From positions 62,001 through 126,000 of the forward strand of contig NZ_JALNUP010000002.1 of the NCBI RefSeq assembly GCF_026540855.1: a stretch of DNA of 64,000 nucleotides, given 5' to 3'. This stretch comes from Sphingomonas sp. GC_Shp_5 (lineage in GTDB: Bacteria > Pseudomonadota > Alphaproteobacteria > Sphingomonadales > Sphingomonadaceae). Position 1 is the first letter of the stretch. Each line of letters opens with the position of its first letter. This document shows, in pieces, positions 18,653 through 27,701 of the stretch. Both the position numbers and the translations under genes were made by a program. The notes under the pieces were generated by a model that was not told the origin of the DNA, made no database searches, and worked only from the letters and a program-made list of their open reading frames with translations.

Positions 18653-19390
18653 ATGGCGTTTTCCGATGACATCGGTCGCTTCCGTGACGGCAACCCATCC
18701 CCGCTCTATCTCCAGCTCCAGCAGCTGATCCGCGACGCCATCGGCAGCGACATCCTCACCCAGGGCAACGCCATCCCCGCCGAGCGTGATCTCGCGGTGG
18801 AGTATGACATCTCGCGGATCACGGTGCGCAAGGCGATCGGCGGGCTGGTCGAGGAAGGCCTGCTGACCCGCCGGCGTGGCGCCGGGACGTTCGTCGCCGG
18901 CCGGGTCGAGAAGAGCTTCTCCAAGCTGTCGTCCTTTTCCGAGGACATGGCGGCGCGCGGCCGCACGGCGAGCAGCAACTGGATTTCGCGCGCGGCCGGG
19001 CAGGTCAATCCGGAGGAGGCGATGTCGCTCGGTCTCTCGCCCGGTGCCCCGGTGTTCCGCTTCCAGCGCATCCGCTTCGCCGACGACGAGCCGATGGCGC
19101 TCGAATTCTCCACCATCGCCGGCTATTGCCTGCCCTCGGTCGAGGTGGTTGGGGACTCGCTCTACGCCGCGCTCGAAAAGGCCGGCAGCCGCCCGGCGCG
19201 GGCGCTGCAGCGGCTGCGCGCGGTGCCGTTCGGCAGCGAGCATGCGCGGATGCTCGGCGTCGACGCCGGCCACGCCGGGCTGCTGATCGAGCGCCGCGGC
19301 TTCCTGCGCGACGGTCGCGCCGCCGAGTTCACCCGTTCCTACTATCGCGGCGACGCCTATGACTTCGTCGCCGAGCTCGCGGACCTCTAG
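18653..19390 (+). CDS. GntR-family (HutC/UTRA type) regulator, likely GlcNAc-responsive
   Basis: A 245-residue transcription factor. Residues about 12-75 form the GntR winged helix (SPLYLQLQQLI, IPAERDLA, SRITVRKAI, LLTRRRGAGTFV), and about 95-235 form a UTRA effector domain (VFRFQRIRFAD, ALEFSTIAGY, ERRGF). NagR/YvoA and DasR, which bind phosphorylated amino sugars, share this architecture. Being divergent from the hexosaminidase operon, in a locus that also carries GlcNAc PTS and nagA, it is the obvious local repressor; glucosamine-6-P or GlcNAc-6-P as effector is inference. AAGGAG lies five bases before the ATG. Confidence 0.85.
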   Translation: MAFSDDIGRFRDGNPSPLYLQLQQLIRDAIGSDILTQGNAIPAERDLAVEYDISRITVRKAIGGLVEEGLLTRRRGAGTFVAGRVEKSFSKLSSFSEDMAARGRTASSNWISRAAGQVNPEEAMSLGLSPGAPVFRFQRIRFADDEPMALEFSTIAGYCLPSVEVVGDSLYAALEKAGSRPARALQRLRAVPFGSEHARMLGVDAGHAGLLIERRGFLRDGRAAEFTRSYYRGDAYDFVAELADL

Positions 19391-19426
19391 TCGCCCGTCA
19401 GCCCCCGTATCCCCTGGAGTACCAGC

Positions 19427-22336
19427 ATGAACCGTCGCCAGCTTCTCCTGGGCAGCGCCAGCGCTGGCGCGCTGCTCGCGGTCGGCGAGCCGGCAGCGGC
19501 GGTGTCGCCCCGCCAGGACGGTGACGCCGGGGCGCTGCCGATGCCGCGCCCGGCGACGACGCTGCCGCCGCCGCTGCCGGTCCAAGATCCTTCACGGACG
19601 CTGATCGAGCGCGGCTGGCTGTTCCACGAGGGCGACATCGTCGCGCCGATGCCCGAGGGCCACAACGCCACCTACCTCAGCGTCAAGGCCGGCAACGCCC
19701 AGGGTGCGGCGGCAATGGCGTTCGACGATTCCGACTGGCAGCCGGTGCGGCTGCCGCACGATTGGGCCTCCGCGCAGCCGTTCGTGCAGACCGCCAATGT
19801 TTCGCAAGGCTATCGTCCGCGCGGCATCGGCTGGTATCGCCGCACGCTGCTGCTCGACCCTGCCGACCGCGGCAAGACCATCCTCCTCCAGTTCGACGGC
19901 ATCGCCAGCAACGCGACGATCTGGGTCAACGGCAGCGCCGTTGCGCACAATTGGTCGGCCTATAACAGCGTCTCGGTGGACCTCACGCCTTTCGCCCGCT
20001 TCGGCGACGACGCCAATGTCATCGCGATCCGCGTCGACGCCAGCGTGATGGAAGGCTGGTGGTATGAGGGGGCCGGCCTGTACCGCCACGCCTGGCTGAT
20101 CCGCCGCGCGCCGGTCGCGATCGTCACCGATGGGGTCCATTGCGATCCGCGGCGGGCGGGCGACGGCCGCTGGCAGGTGCCCGTCGCGGTGACGATTGGC
20201 AGCACCGATCACCAGCCGGCCAGCGTCACGCTCGAGGCGACGCTGCTCGACCCCGACGGCCGGACGGTGGCGAGCGGCCGGGCAACGGCCACGGTTGCCC
20301 CGCTCGAGCGAGCCGATGCAGCGCTGACGCTGGACCTGCCGCTTGCGCCGACGCGCTGGTCAGTCGACACGCCGACGCTCTACACGGTGGTGACGCGGCT
20401 GGTCCGCGACGGCGTCGCGGTGGATGAGCGGCGCATCCCGATCGGTTTTCGCACCCTCCGCTTTGACGCCAACCAGGGCTTCTTCCTCAACGACGAGCAT
20501 GTGAAGCTGAAGGGCGTGTGCCTGCACCAGGATCATGCCGGCGTCGGCACCGCGATCCCCGATACGCTGATCGAATGGCGGCTGGAGCGGCTTAAGGCGA
20601 TGGGCTGCAACGCGATCCGCTGTACGCACAACGCCCCGGCGGCGGAGTTCCTCGACCTGTGCGACCGGATGGGCTTCCTCGTCATGGACGAGAACCGCCT
20701 GTTTGATCCCGCGCCCGATTATATGGCCCAGCTCGACTGGATGGTCCGCCGCGATCGCAATCATCCGAGCGTGATCCTGTGGTCGGTGTTCAACGAAGAG
20801 CCGATGCAGGGCACCGAGGCCGGCGTCGAGATGCTCCGGCGCATGGCGCATACCGTCCACGCGCTCGACGACAGCCGTCCGGTCACCGGCGCGATGAACG
20901 GCGCCTTCTTCGATCCCGTCAACGTCTCGAGCGTGCTCGATGTGGTCGGCTTCAATTACTATCAGGGCGATTACGACCGCTTTCACGCGCTCAACCCCAC
21001 CAAGCCGATGACCAGCTCGGAGGATACCAGCGCCTATGAGACCCGCGGCGTCTTCGCCGACGACGCCAAGGCGCACCGGCTCACCTCCTACGACACCGAG
21101 GCGGCAAGCTGGGGCGACACTCATCGCAAGAGCTGGAAGGCGATCGCCGATCGGCCGTTCGTCGCCGGCGGCTTCGTGTGGACCGGGTTCGATTATCACG
21201 GCGAGCCGACGCCCTTCAACGAGTGGCCGACGATCTCGAGCTTCTTCGGGATCATGGACCTGTGCGGCTTTCCCAAGACGGCGTTCGACATCCACCGCGC
21301 GCAATGGCTGGATAGCGAGCCGGTGGTGAGTCTAAACCCGCACTGGACCTGGCCCGGCCGCGAAGGTCAGCCGATCGAGATCCTGGTGATGAGCAACGCC
21401 GAGCGCGTCGTGCTCCGCCTCAACGGCAAGACGGTCGGCGAGCAGCCTGTCGATCGGTTGATGGGGAACAGCTGGCAGGTGCCTTATGCGCCGGGGCGGA
21501 TCGAGGTGCTGGCGATGCACGGCGGCAAGGTGATCGCGCAGGCGGCCCATGACACCACCGGGCCGGCGGTGGCCCTGCGCCTAACCCCGTCGCGCACCGT
21601 CATGGCGGGGGACGACGAGGATGCGCAGCCGATCACGATCGACGCGATCGACGCCAGGGGGCGCCATGTTCCCACGGTCAATCTGATGACGCGCTTCAGT
21701 GTCGATGGCGCGACTATCATCGGCGTCGGCAATGGCGATCCCAACAGCCACGAGCCCGAGAAGGGCAACAGCCGCTCGCTGTTCAACGGACTCGCGCAGG
21801 TTATCGTCCAGGCGGGGACAGGCCGCGGACGCATCACCGTGCGTGCCGAGGCCGTCGGGTTGAAGCCGGCACGGCTGGTGATCGACCGCGCCGCGATCGC
21901 GCCGCGCGCGCAGGTCGCCGCGACGATGCCGACGATCGCGATCCGCGACTGGCGGCGGTCGCCGGCGCTGGCCGTTCGTCCCGCGCCGAGCCTGGCGCCA
22001 GCCGATGGCGACAACAACAGCTGGGCGTTCGTCCGCAGCGGCACGCTGGTGCAGCCCGACGCCGCCGGCGCCTGGCGGGTCTATCGCGCCAGCGTGACTC
22101 CGTGGCGGCGGATCGCGCAGCAAGGCGGTACCCTCCGCTTCGCCGGCATCGCCGGCCGTGCCGAGCTATGGATCGATGGCGCCCGGCTCGCGACCAAGGC
22201 CGAGGCGGCGACCGGGCCGCTCGAGGCGCGGCTACCCGCCGGCCCGGGTCCGCGCCGGGTGGTGCTGATCGTCGAGGCGGCGGCGGACGCCCCCTCCGGC
22301 ATTGCCGGAGCGGTGTCGCTCACCGCCGACGGCTGA
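19427..22336 (+). CDS. Exported beta-galactosidase-like GH2 enzyme
   Basis: A 969-residue GH2 protein starting with a twin-arginine-like signal, MNRRQLLLGSASAGALLAVG. The sugar-binding domain (RLPHDWA, GIGWYRR, VWVNG-like IWVNG) is followed by an Ig-like domain. The barrel carries KGVCLHQDH, CNAIRCTHNAP and VFNEEP, with Glu457 as acid/base; Glu532 in MTSSE is the likely nucleophile. The C-terminal third has DUF4982-type and Ig-like domains. This architecture is common in polysaccharide-locus beta-galactosidases, but GH2 enzymes of this shape can also be beta-glucuronidases, so galactose is probable rather than proven. It follows the regulator by 36 bases on the same strand and ends four bases from the convergent nagE. 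Confidence 0.82.
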   Translation: MNRRQLLLGSASAGALLAVGEPAAAVSPRQDGDAGALPMPRPATTLPPPLPVQDPSRTLIERGWLFHEGDIVAPMPEGHNATYLSVKAGNAQGAAAMAFDDSDWQPVRLPHDWASAQPFVQTANVSQGYRPRGIGWYRRTLLLDPADRGKTILLQFDGIASNATIWVNGSAVAHNWSAYNSVSVDLTPFARFGDDANVIAIRVDASVMEGWWYEGAGLYRHAWLIRRAPVAIVTDGVHCDPRRAGDGRWQVPVAVTIGSTDHQPASVTLEATLLDPDGRTVASGRATATVAPLERADAALTLDLPLAPTRWSVDTPTLYTVVTRLVRDGVAVDERRIPIGFRTLRFDANQGFFLNDEHVKLKGVCLHQDHAGVGTAIPDTLIEWRLERLKAMGCNAIRCTHNAPAAEFLDLCDRMGFLVMDENRLFDPAPDYMAQLDWMVRRDRNHPSVILWSVFNEEPMQGTEAGVEMLRRMAHTVHALDDSRPVTGAMNGAFFDPVNVSSVLDVVGFNYYQGDYDRFHALNPTKPMTSSEDTSAYETRGVFADDAKAHRLTSYDTEAASWGDTHRKSWKAIADRPFVAGGFVWTGFDYHGEPTPFNEWPTISSFFGIMDLCGFPKTAFDIHRAQWLDSEPVVSLNPHWTWPGREGQPIEILVMSNAERVVLRLNGKTVGEQPVDRLMGNSWQVPYAPGRIEVLAMHGGKVIAQAAHDTTGPAVALRLTPSRTVMAGDDEDAQPITIDAIDARGRHVPTVNLMTRFSVDGATIIGVGNGDPNSHEPEKGNSRSLFNGLAQVIVQAGTGRGRITVRAEAVGLKPARLVIDRAAIAPRAQVAATMPTIAIRDWRRSPALAVRPAPSLAPADGDNNSWAFVRSGTLVQPDAAGAWRVYRASVTPWRRIAQQGGTLRFAGIAGRAELWIDGARLATKAEAATGPLEARLPAGPGPRRVVLIVEAAADAPSGIAGAVSLTADG

Positions 22337-22340
22337 ACGA

Positions 22341-24044
22341 TCAGGCCGGGGCGAGCAGCCCGGTCTCATCGGCCGTCAGCAGGTGGACGACACCCGTCGC
22401 CGGCCGCGCCACCGCGGCGGCACCAGCCGTGCCCAGCGCGCGATCATCGACCTTGCCGCCATCGCGCAGTTCGATCCGCAGCCGCCCGGCAAGCCGACGC
22501 GCGCCCAGCACATTGCCGGCCCCGCCGAGTGCGGCGAGCACGGGGGCAGACAAGGTGACCTCCGACGTGTCGATGCTGGCCACGGGCGCCGGCGCCACGT
22601 CGCCCAACGCCAGCGCGTCGCGGATCTCGACCGCGACCACATCGGCGATCGGCCCGAGCACCACCTGCAGCGCCGCATCGGACGGACGGATCATGCCGCG
22701 CGCGCCGAGCGCCTTGAGCGCCGCATCGTCCACCGCCGCCTGATCGACCACGATCAGCCGCAGCCGCGTGGTACAGGCGCTGACGCTGGTGAGGTTGGCG
22801 GCGCCGCCGAGCGCCTGGGCGAAGGCAGCGCCGCGGCCACCCGCCGCGACCGCCTTCGGTGCCGCGACCGGTGCATCGGTCTCGCGACCCGGCGTCGGCA
22901 GGTCGTATTTGGCGATGAAGAAGCGGAACAGCCCGTAATAGACGAGGGCATAGACCGCGCCGACCGGCAGCAGCAGCAGCGGCCGGGTCGCCTTGCCGTA
23001 ATTCAGCACGTAATCGAGCAAGCCCGCCGAAAAGCCGAAGCCGAGCTTGACGCCGAGCGCCGCCATCAGCGTCATGGACAGGCCGGTGAGCACCGCATGG
23101 ACCGCATAGAGCAGCGGTGCCAGGAACATGAAGCTGAACTCGATCGGCTCGGTGACGCCGGTCAGCGCCGAGGTCAGCGCCAGGCTGAACAGCATGCCGC
23201 CGACCGCCTTGCGCCGCGCCGGCAGCGCCGCGTGGTACATCGCCAGGCAGGCAGCGGGCAGGCCGAACATCATCACTGGGAAGAAGCCGGCCATGAAGCT
23301 GCCCGCGGTGGGATCGCCGGCGAAGAAGCGGCGCAGATCGCCGGTGCTGCCGTGGTAATCGCCCTGCACGAACCAGGCGATGTTGTTGATCAGATGGTGC
23401 AGCCCGGTGACGAGCAGCAGCCGGTTGAGCAGCCCGAATACGAACAGACCGGCGCCGCCGGAACTGCTGATCGCGAAGCTCATGTCGTCGATCCCGGCGC
23501 TGAGCGCGCCAAAGCCGAGGCCGACGATCAAGGCCAGCGCCAGGCCGGCGAGACCGCTGACGATCGGCACGAACCGCCTGCCACCGAAGAAGGCGAGATA
23601 CTCCGGCAGCTTGATCGCCGAGAACCGGTTGTAGAACAGCCCGCCAATCAGGCCGGAGAGAATGCCGATCGGCACGTCGAGCCGTGCCATCGCGCTGTTC
23701 TTCCATGCCGCGACCGCCAGATCGACGGCAGGGCCGGTGAACCCCGCGGTGGCATCCGGCGCGGCGGTGATCAGCACCTTGCCTGCTTCGGTCGTGACCA
23801 GGAAGCAGACCACGCCGGCGAGCGGCGCGGCGCCGTTGCCGTCACGCGCAAAGCCGGTGGCGACGCCGACCGCGAACAGCAGGCCGAGGTGCGAGAAGAT
23901 CGCATCGCCTGCGGCGCTGATGAACGCGATGTTCAGCAGGTCGGCCTGGCCGAGCCGGAGCAGCAGCCCGGCGATCGGCAGCACCGCGATCGGCAGCATC
24001 AGCGCGCGGCCCAGCGGCTGCAGCGCTTCCAGGATCCTCTTCAT
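22341..24044 (-). CDS. nagE: PTS N-acetylglucosamine permease EIICB, NagE type
   Basis: A 567-residue inner-membrane sugar permease that imports GlcNAc and phosphorylates it. The ATG at 24044 overlaps the upstream EI stop (ATGA). Residues 1-380 are the polytopic EIIC of the glucose/GlcNAc family (LPIAVLPIAGLLLRLG, GLHHLINN, GVTEPIEFSFMF). The EIIB domain (about 405-480) has Cys424 in SACTTRLRL, the phosphorylation site. A second EIIB-like domain (about 495-565) follows but has leucine 518 at the cysteine position. No EIIA is attached; it is supplied by the neighbouring fusion protein. Confidence 0.9.
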   Translation of the reverse strand: MKRILEALQPLGRALMLPIAVLPIAGLLLRLGQADLLNIAFISAAGDAIFSHLGLLFAVGVATGFARDGNGAAPLAGVVCFLVTTEAGKVLITAAPDATAGFTGPAVDLAVAAWKNSAMARLDVPIGILSGLIGGLFYNRFSAIKLPEYLAFFGGRRFVPIVSGLAGLALALIVGLGFGALSAGIDDMSFAISSSGGAGLFVFGLLNRLLLVTGLHHLINNIAWFVQGDYHGSTGDLRRFFAGDPTAGSFMAGFFPVMMFGLPAACLAMYHAALPARRKAVGGMLFSLALTSALTGVTEPIEFSFMFLAPLLYAVHAVLTGLSMTLMAALGVKLGFGFSAGLLDYVLNYGKATRPLLLLPVGAVYALVYYGLFRFFIAKYDLPTPGRETDAPVAAPKAVAAGGRGAAFAQALGGAANLTSVSACTTRLRLIVVDQAAVDDAALKALGARGMIRPSDAALQVVLGPIADVVAVEIRDALALGDVAPAPVASIDTSEVTLSAPVLAALGGAGNVLGARRLAGRLRIELRDGGKVDDRALGTAGAAAVARPATGVVHLLTADETGLLAPA

Positions 24045-26536
24045 CGGCGAAACTCCCGGGCGAGGGTTCGGACCTCGGCGGCCGATCGGCAGCCGAGTGC
24101 GGCGGCGGCATGCTGGCGGCATGCCTCCAGGGTAAGCGTGGCGACCAGCGCCTTGATCTCCGGCACCATCGCCGGTGCTGACGAGAGTTCAGTGACGCCG
24201 AGCCCGAGCAGGATCGGGATTGCCAGCGGATCGGAGGCGAGGCCGCCGCAGACGCCCACCCAGCGGTCATGCCGACCGGCGCCATCGCAGGTCTGCGCGA
24301 TCAGCCGCAACACCGCCGGATGTAGCCCGTCGAGCGCGGCGGCGACCGCCGGATTGCCGCGGTCCATCGCCAGCGCATATTGGGTAAGGTCGTTGGTGCC
24401 GACCGACAGGAAATCCGCCTCGGCCGCGAGCAGATCGGCCGTGACCGCCGCCGCCGGCGTCTCCACCATCACGCCGAGCTGGACGGGTTCGGCGATCGCG
24501 AGTTCGGCGACAAGGCCATCGAGCAGCGTCCGGACCTGGCGCAGCTCGTCGACGCTGGCGATCATCGGCAGCATGATCCGGCACTGGCCGCGTGGGGTGA
24601 CCGCCAGGATCGCGCGGAGCTGCTGCTCGAGCAGCGCCGGCTGGGCAAGGCCGACCCGGATCCCGCGCAGCCCGAGCGCTGGGTTCTCCTCGGCCGGGAT
24701 CGGCAGATAGGCGACCGGCTTGTCGCCGCCGATGTCGAGCAGCCGGACGATCAGCGGGCGGCCTTCCAGCGCGTCGGCGATCGCCTGATATTCGGCGGTC
24801 TGTTCGGCGAGATCGGGCGCGTGCGCGCGCTCCAAGAACAGGAACTCGGTCCGCAGCAGCCCCGATCCCTCGGCGCCGCAGGCCACGGCCTGCCGGGCGT
24901 CCTCCACCGAGCCGAGGTTGGCGAACGCCTCGATCCGGGTGCCATCGGCCATGTGGCACAGTGCCGCGGCGCGCGCGAGCTGCTCGGCGCGACGATCGCG
25001 GGCCGCCGCGACGCGGGCGGCGGCGGTGGTCCAGGCGCCGTCGTCGGGGTCGACGTGGAGCAGGCCATCGTCGGCATCGAGGATCAGCCGAGTGCCCTCG
25101 GCAAGGGTGTGCAGGGTCGTGCCCATCGCGACCAGCGCGGGGAGGCCCATGCTCGCGGCGAGGATCGCGACGTGCGAGGTCGGGCCGCCGCGTTCGACGC
25201 AGAAACCAACGACGTTGCCGCGATCGAGCGACAGCAGATCGGAGGGCAGCAGATCCTCGGCGATCAGCACCGTGCCGGGCGGAAAAGCGAGGGGCATGGC
25301 CTCGATGCCCATGATCAGCGCGATCAGCTGGCGCTCGAGATCGAGCATGTCGTCGGCGCGCTCGGCGAGGCGCGGGTCGCCGAGGCGACGCAGCGCGTCT
25401 GCCTGGGGGCGGATCGCCTCGCGCCAGGCATGAGCGGCGCCATGGCCTTGGGCGATGCCGTGGCGCGCGGCGGTGAGCAGGGCAGGGTCGTCGAGCAGAG
25501 AAAGATGGGCGGCGAGGATGGACTGGGCGGCGCCGGTTGCGGCCAGCTGCCGGGTGGCGAGATCGGCGCGCAGGGTTGCGATCGCCTGCTCCAGCTGGGC
25601 TTCCTCGTCGGCGATCCCCTGGCCCTGCTCGGGCACGGCGAGATCGGTCGCACGGAACAGCCCGGCCTGGCCGATTGCCAGCCCCGCGGCGGCGGTGACG
25701 CCGGCGATGGCGCCCGAGGGCACGTCACGTGCGGCGGTGACGGGCGCGGCTGCAGCTACTGGCACCGCCGCGGCGGTTTCACCCATGCCGCTGACGATCA
25801 GATCGGCAACCGCCGCAAGCGCCGCCGCGGCATCGTCGCCGACGGCGGCGACCGTCACCTTGTCCTGATGGCCGATGCCGAGCGCGAGCAGCCCGATCGG
25901 GCTGCGGGCGCTGGCGCTCTGCCCATCCTTGATGATCGTCACCTCGGCGCGGAAGCGCTTGGCGGCTTCGCCGAGGCGGGCGGCAGGCCGGGCGTGAAGG
26001 CCGTGGGCCAGCGGCACGACGATGCTGCGGGTAAGCTGCTCACCCGACGCGACGGCCGATGCGACCGCACCGGTTTCCCGCGGTTCGAGCGTCATCAGCG
26101 CCGCGCCGACGGCGATCTCGCCCGCCGCCGTGCAGTCGACGATCGAAAAGCGCTCCATGTTGGTGACGACGATCGGCGTCACCACCGCCCGCGCCGCGCA
26201 TACCAGTCGATCGAGATCGAACCGGATCAGCGGCGCACCGGCGGCGACGGTGTCGCCCGGCTGGACGCAGGGCTCGAAACCGCTGCCACCGAGCGCCACC
26301 GTGTCGAGCCCGATGTGGATCAGCAGCTCGACGCCGTCGGTGGTGACGAGGGTGATGGCATGGCCGGTCGGCTGGACGCCGATCACGGTGGCGGCGCAGG
26401 GCGCATAGAGGCAGTCACCGGTCGGGTCGATCGCCACCCCGTCGCCGAGCATGCGATCGGCGAATACCGCGTCGGGCACGTTCGCCAGCGGCGTGATCAG
26501 GCCTGCCAGGGGCGCAGTCAGGATGATGGAAGCCAT
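24041..26536 (-). CDS. PTS EIIA-HPr-EI fusion protein
   Basis: An 831-residue protein carrying every soluble phosphocarrier for the adjacent NagE. Residues about 1-155 are a glucose-type EIIA with His74 in LLIHIGLDTV and partner His59. Residues about 170-255 are HPr with His181 in GLHARPAA. From about 275 onward is enzyme I with GGPTSHVA (His455), LLRTEFLFL, and the PEP-binding GTNDLTQYALAMDR. All three active histidines are present, so a full relay from PEP to EIIA looks functional. It lies 31 bases downstream of nagA and overlaps nagE by four bases. Comparable fusions occur in other GlcNAc operons. Confidence 0.93.
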   Translation of the reverse strand: MASIILTAPLAGLITPLANVPDAVFADRMLGDGVAIDPTGDCLYAPCAATVIGVQPTGHAITLVTTDGVELLIHIGLDTVALGGSGFEPCVQPGDTVAAGAPLIRFDLDRLVCAARAVVTPIVVTNMERFSIVDCTAAGEIAVGAALMTLEPRETGAVASAVASGEQLTRSIVVPLAHGLHARPAARLGEAAKRFRAEVTIIKDGQSASARSPIGLLALGIGHQDKVTVAAVGDDAAAALAAVADLIVSGMGETAAAVPVAAAAPVTAARDVPSGAIAGVTAAAGLAIGQAGLFRATDLAVPEQGQGIADEEAQLEQAIATLRADLATRQLAATGAAQSILAAHLSLLDDPALLTAARHGIAQGHGAAHAWREAIRPQADALRRLGDPRLAERADDMLDLERQLIALIMGIEAMPLAFPPGTVLIAEDLLPSDLLSLDRGNVVGFCVERGGPTSHVAILAASMGLPALVAMGTTLHTLAEGTRLILDADDGLLHVDPDDGAWTTAAARVAAARDRRAEQLARAAALCHMADGTRIEAFANLGSVEDARQAVACGAEGSGLLRTEFLFLERAHAPDLAEQTAEYQAIADALEGRPLIVRLLDIGGDKPVAYLPIPAEENPALGLRGIRVGLAQPALLEQQLRAILAVTPRGQCRIMLPMIASVDELRQVRTLLDGLVAELAIAEPVQLGVMVETPAAAVTADLLAAEADFLSVGTNDLTQYALAMDRGNPAVAAALDGLHPAVLRLIAQTCDGAGRHDRWVGVCGGLASDPLAIPILLGLGVTELSSAPAMVPEIKALVATLTLEACRQHAAAALGCRSAAEVRTLAREFRR

Positions 26537-26567
26537 GAACAGATCCTAGGTGCGCCAGTGGAGAATA

Positions 26568-27701
26568 TCAGGAAAAGGCGGTGCCGCCGATCCAGGTGCC
26601 GGCCGGGTGCAGGTCCGCGGTCATTCGCACCCAATCGGCGCGGCGGCCGGGCGCCAGCGCGCCGCGCTCGCGGGTGAGGCCGAGGAACGCCGCTGGTGCC
26701 GCCGCCGCCATGATCGCGGCGTCGGCGGGCGTGACGCCGAGGCGCTCCACGGCGTGACGGACGGCGCCGGCCATGTCGAGATCGGACCCTGCCAACGTGC
26801 CGTCGGCACCGATCGCCCGCCCGTCGCGGACGCTGATCGGCCGGCCCTGCAGCACGAAGTCTTTCTCGCGCGCGCCGACGCAGGGCATCGCATCGCTGAC
26901 GAGCATGAACCGATCGAGCGGCCGTGCCCGCAGCGCGATCCGCAGCGCTGCGTCATGGACGTGGAAGCCGTCGGCGATGATCCCGCAATAGACCGTCTGA
27001 TCGTCGAGCGCGGCACCAACCACGCCCGGCGCGCGGTGCTGCAGCGGCGACATGGCGTTGAACAAATGGGTGACGCCGGTAATCCCTGCGGCAAAGCCGG
27101 CCACCATGGTGTCGTGATCGGCTTCGCTATGACCGACGCTGACGATCACACCGGCAGCGACGAGGCGGCGGATCTGATCTGCCGTGACGCGTTCGGGCGC
27201 GAGCGTGACCATCACCCGGCCGCGGCGCGGTGCGGTGAGCAGGTCGATCAATTCGTCGTCGAGATCACGGAACCGCGCGGGATCATGGATGCCCTTGCGG
27301 CTGACGCTGATCACCGGGCCTTCGACATGGATGCCGACCACGCCGGGTATCGTGGCGTCGATCGCGGCATCCACCGCGTCGAGTGCGCGGGCGATCACCG
27401 CCGGCGTGTCGCTGACCAGCGTCGGCAGAAAGCCGGTGGTGCCGAACGGACGATGCGCCGCGCCGATCGCGGCAATCGACGCGACCGACGGGTCGTCGTT
27501 GAACAGCACCCCGCCGCCGCCGTTCACCTGGGTGTCGATAAAGCCCGGCATCAGCCAGCCGCCATCGAGATCGACGATCTCGCCGCCCGCCCGGCCTTCG
27601 ACCAGCGCGGTGATGATGCCGCCCTCCACCCCGATCGAGGCATCGGTGAGGATGCCACCCGCGGTGATCACCTGGCCGTTGATGAAACTGTAGGTGGTCA
27701 T
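26568..27701 (-). CDS. nagA: N-acetylglucosamine-6-phosphate deacetylase NagA
   Basis: NagA hydrolyses GlcNAc-6-P to glucosamine-6-P and acetate in the cytoplasm. The 377-residue protein has the amidohydrolase barrel with GFIDTQVNGGGG, GIHVEGP (metal ligand Glu127), VSVGHSEA (His191) and GVTHLFNAM (His212). The Gln in DTQVNG instead of a second His matches single-metal NagA enzymes. The start overlaps the upstream SIS gene by four bases. Confidence 0.95.
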   Translation of the reverse strand: MTTYSFINGQVITAGGILTDASIGVEGGIITALVEGRAGGEIVDLDGGWLMPGFIDTQVNGGGGVLFNDDPSVASIAAIGAAHRPFGTTGFLPTLVSDTPAVIARALDAVDAAIDATIPGVVGIHVEGPVISVSRKGIHDPARFRDLDDELIDLLTAPRRGRVMVTLAPERVTADQIRRLVAAGVIVSVGHSEADHDTMVAGFAAGITGVTHLFNAMSPLQHRAPGVVGAALDDQTVYCGIIADGFHVHDAALRIALRARPLDRFMLVSDAMPCVGAREKDFVLQGRPISVRDGRAIGADGTLAGSDLDMAGAVRHAVERLGVTPADAAIMAAAAPAAFLGLTRERGALAPGRRADWVRMTADLHPAGTWIGGTAFS

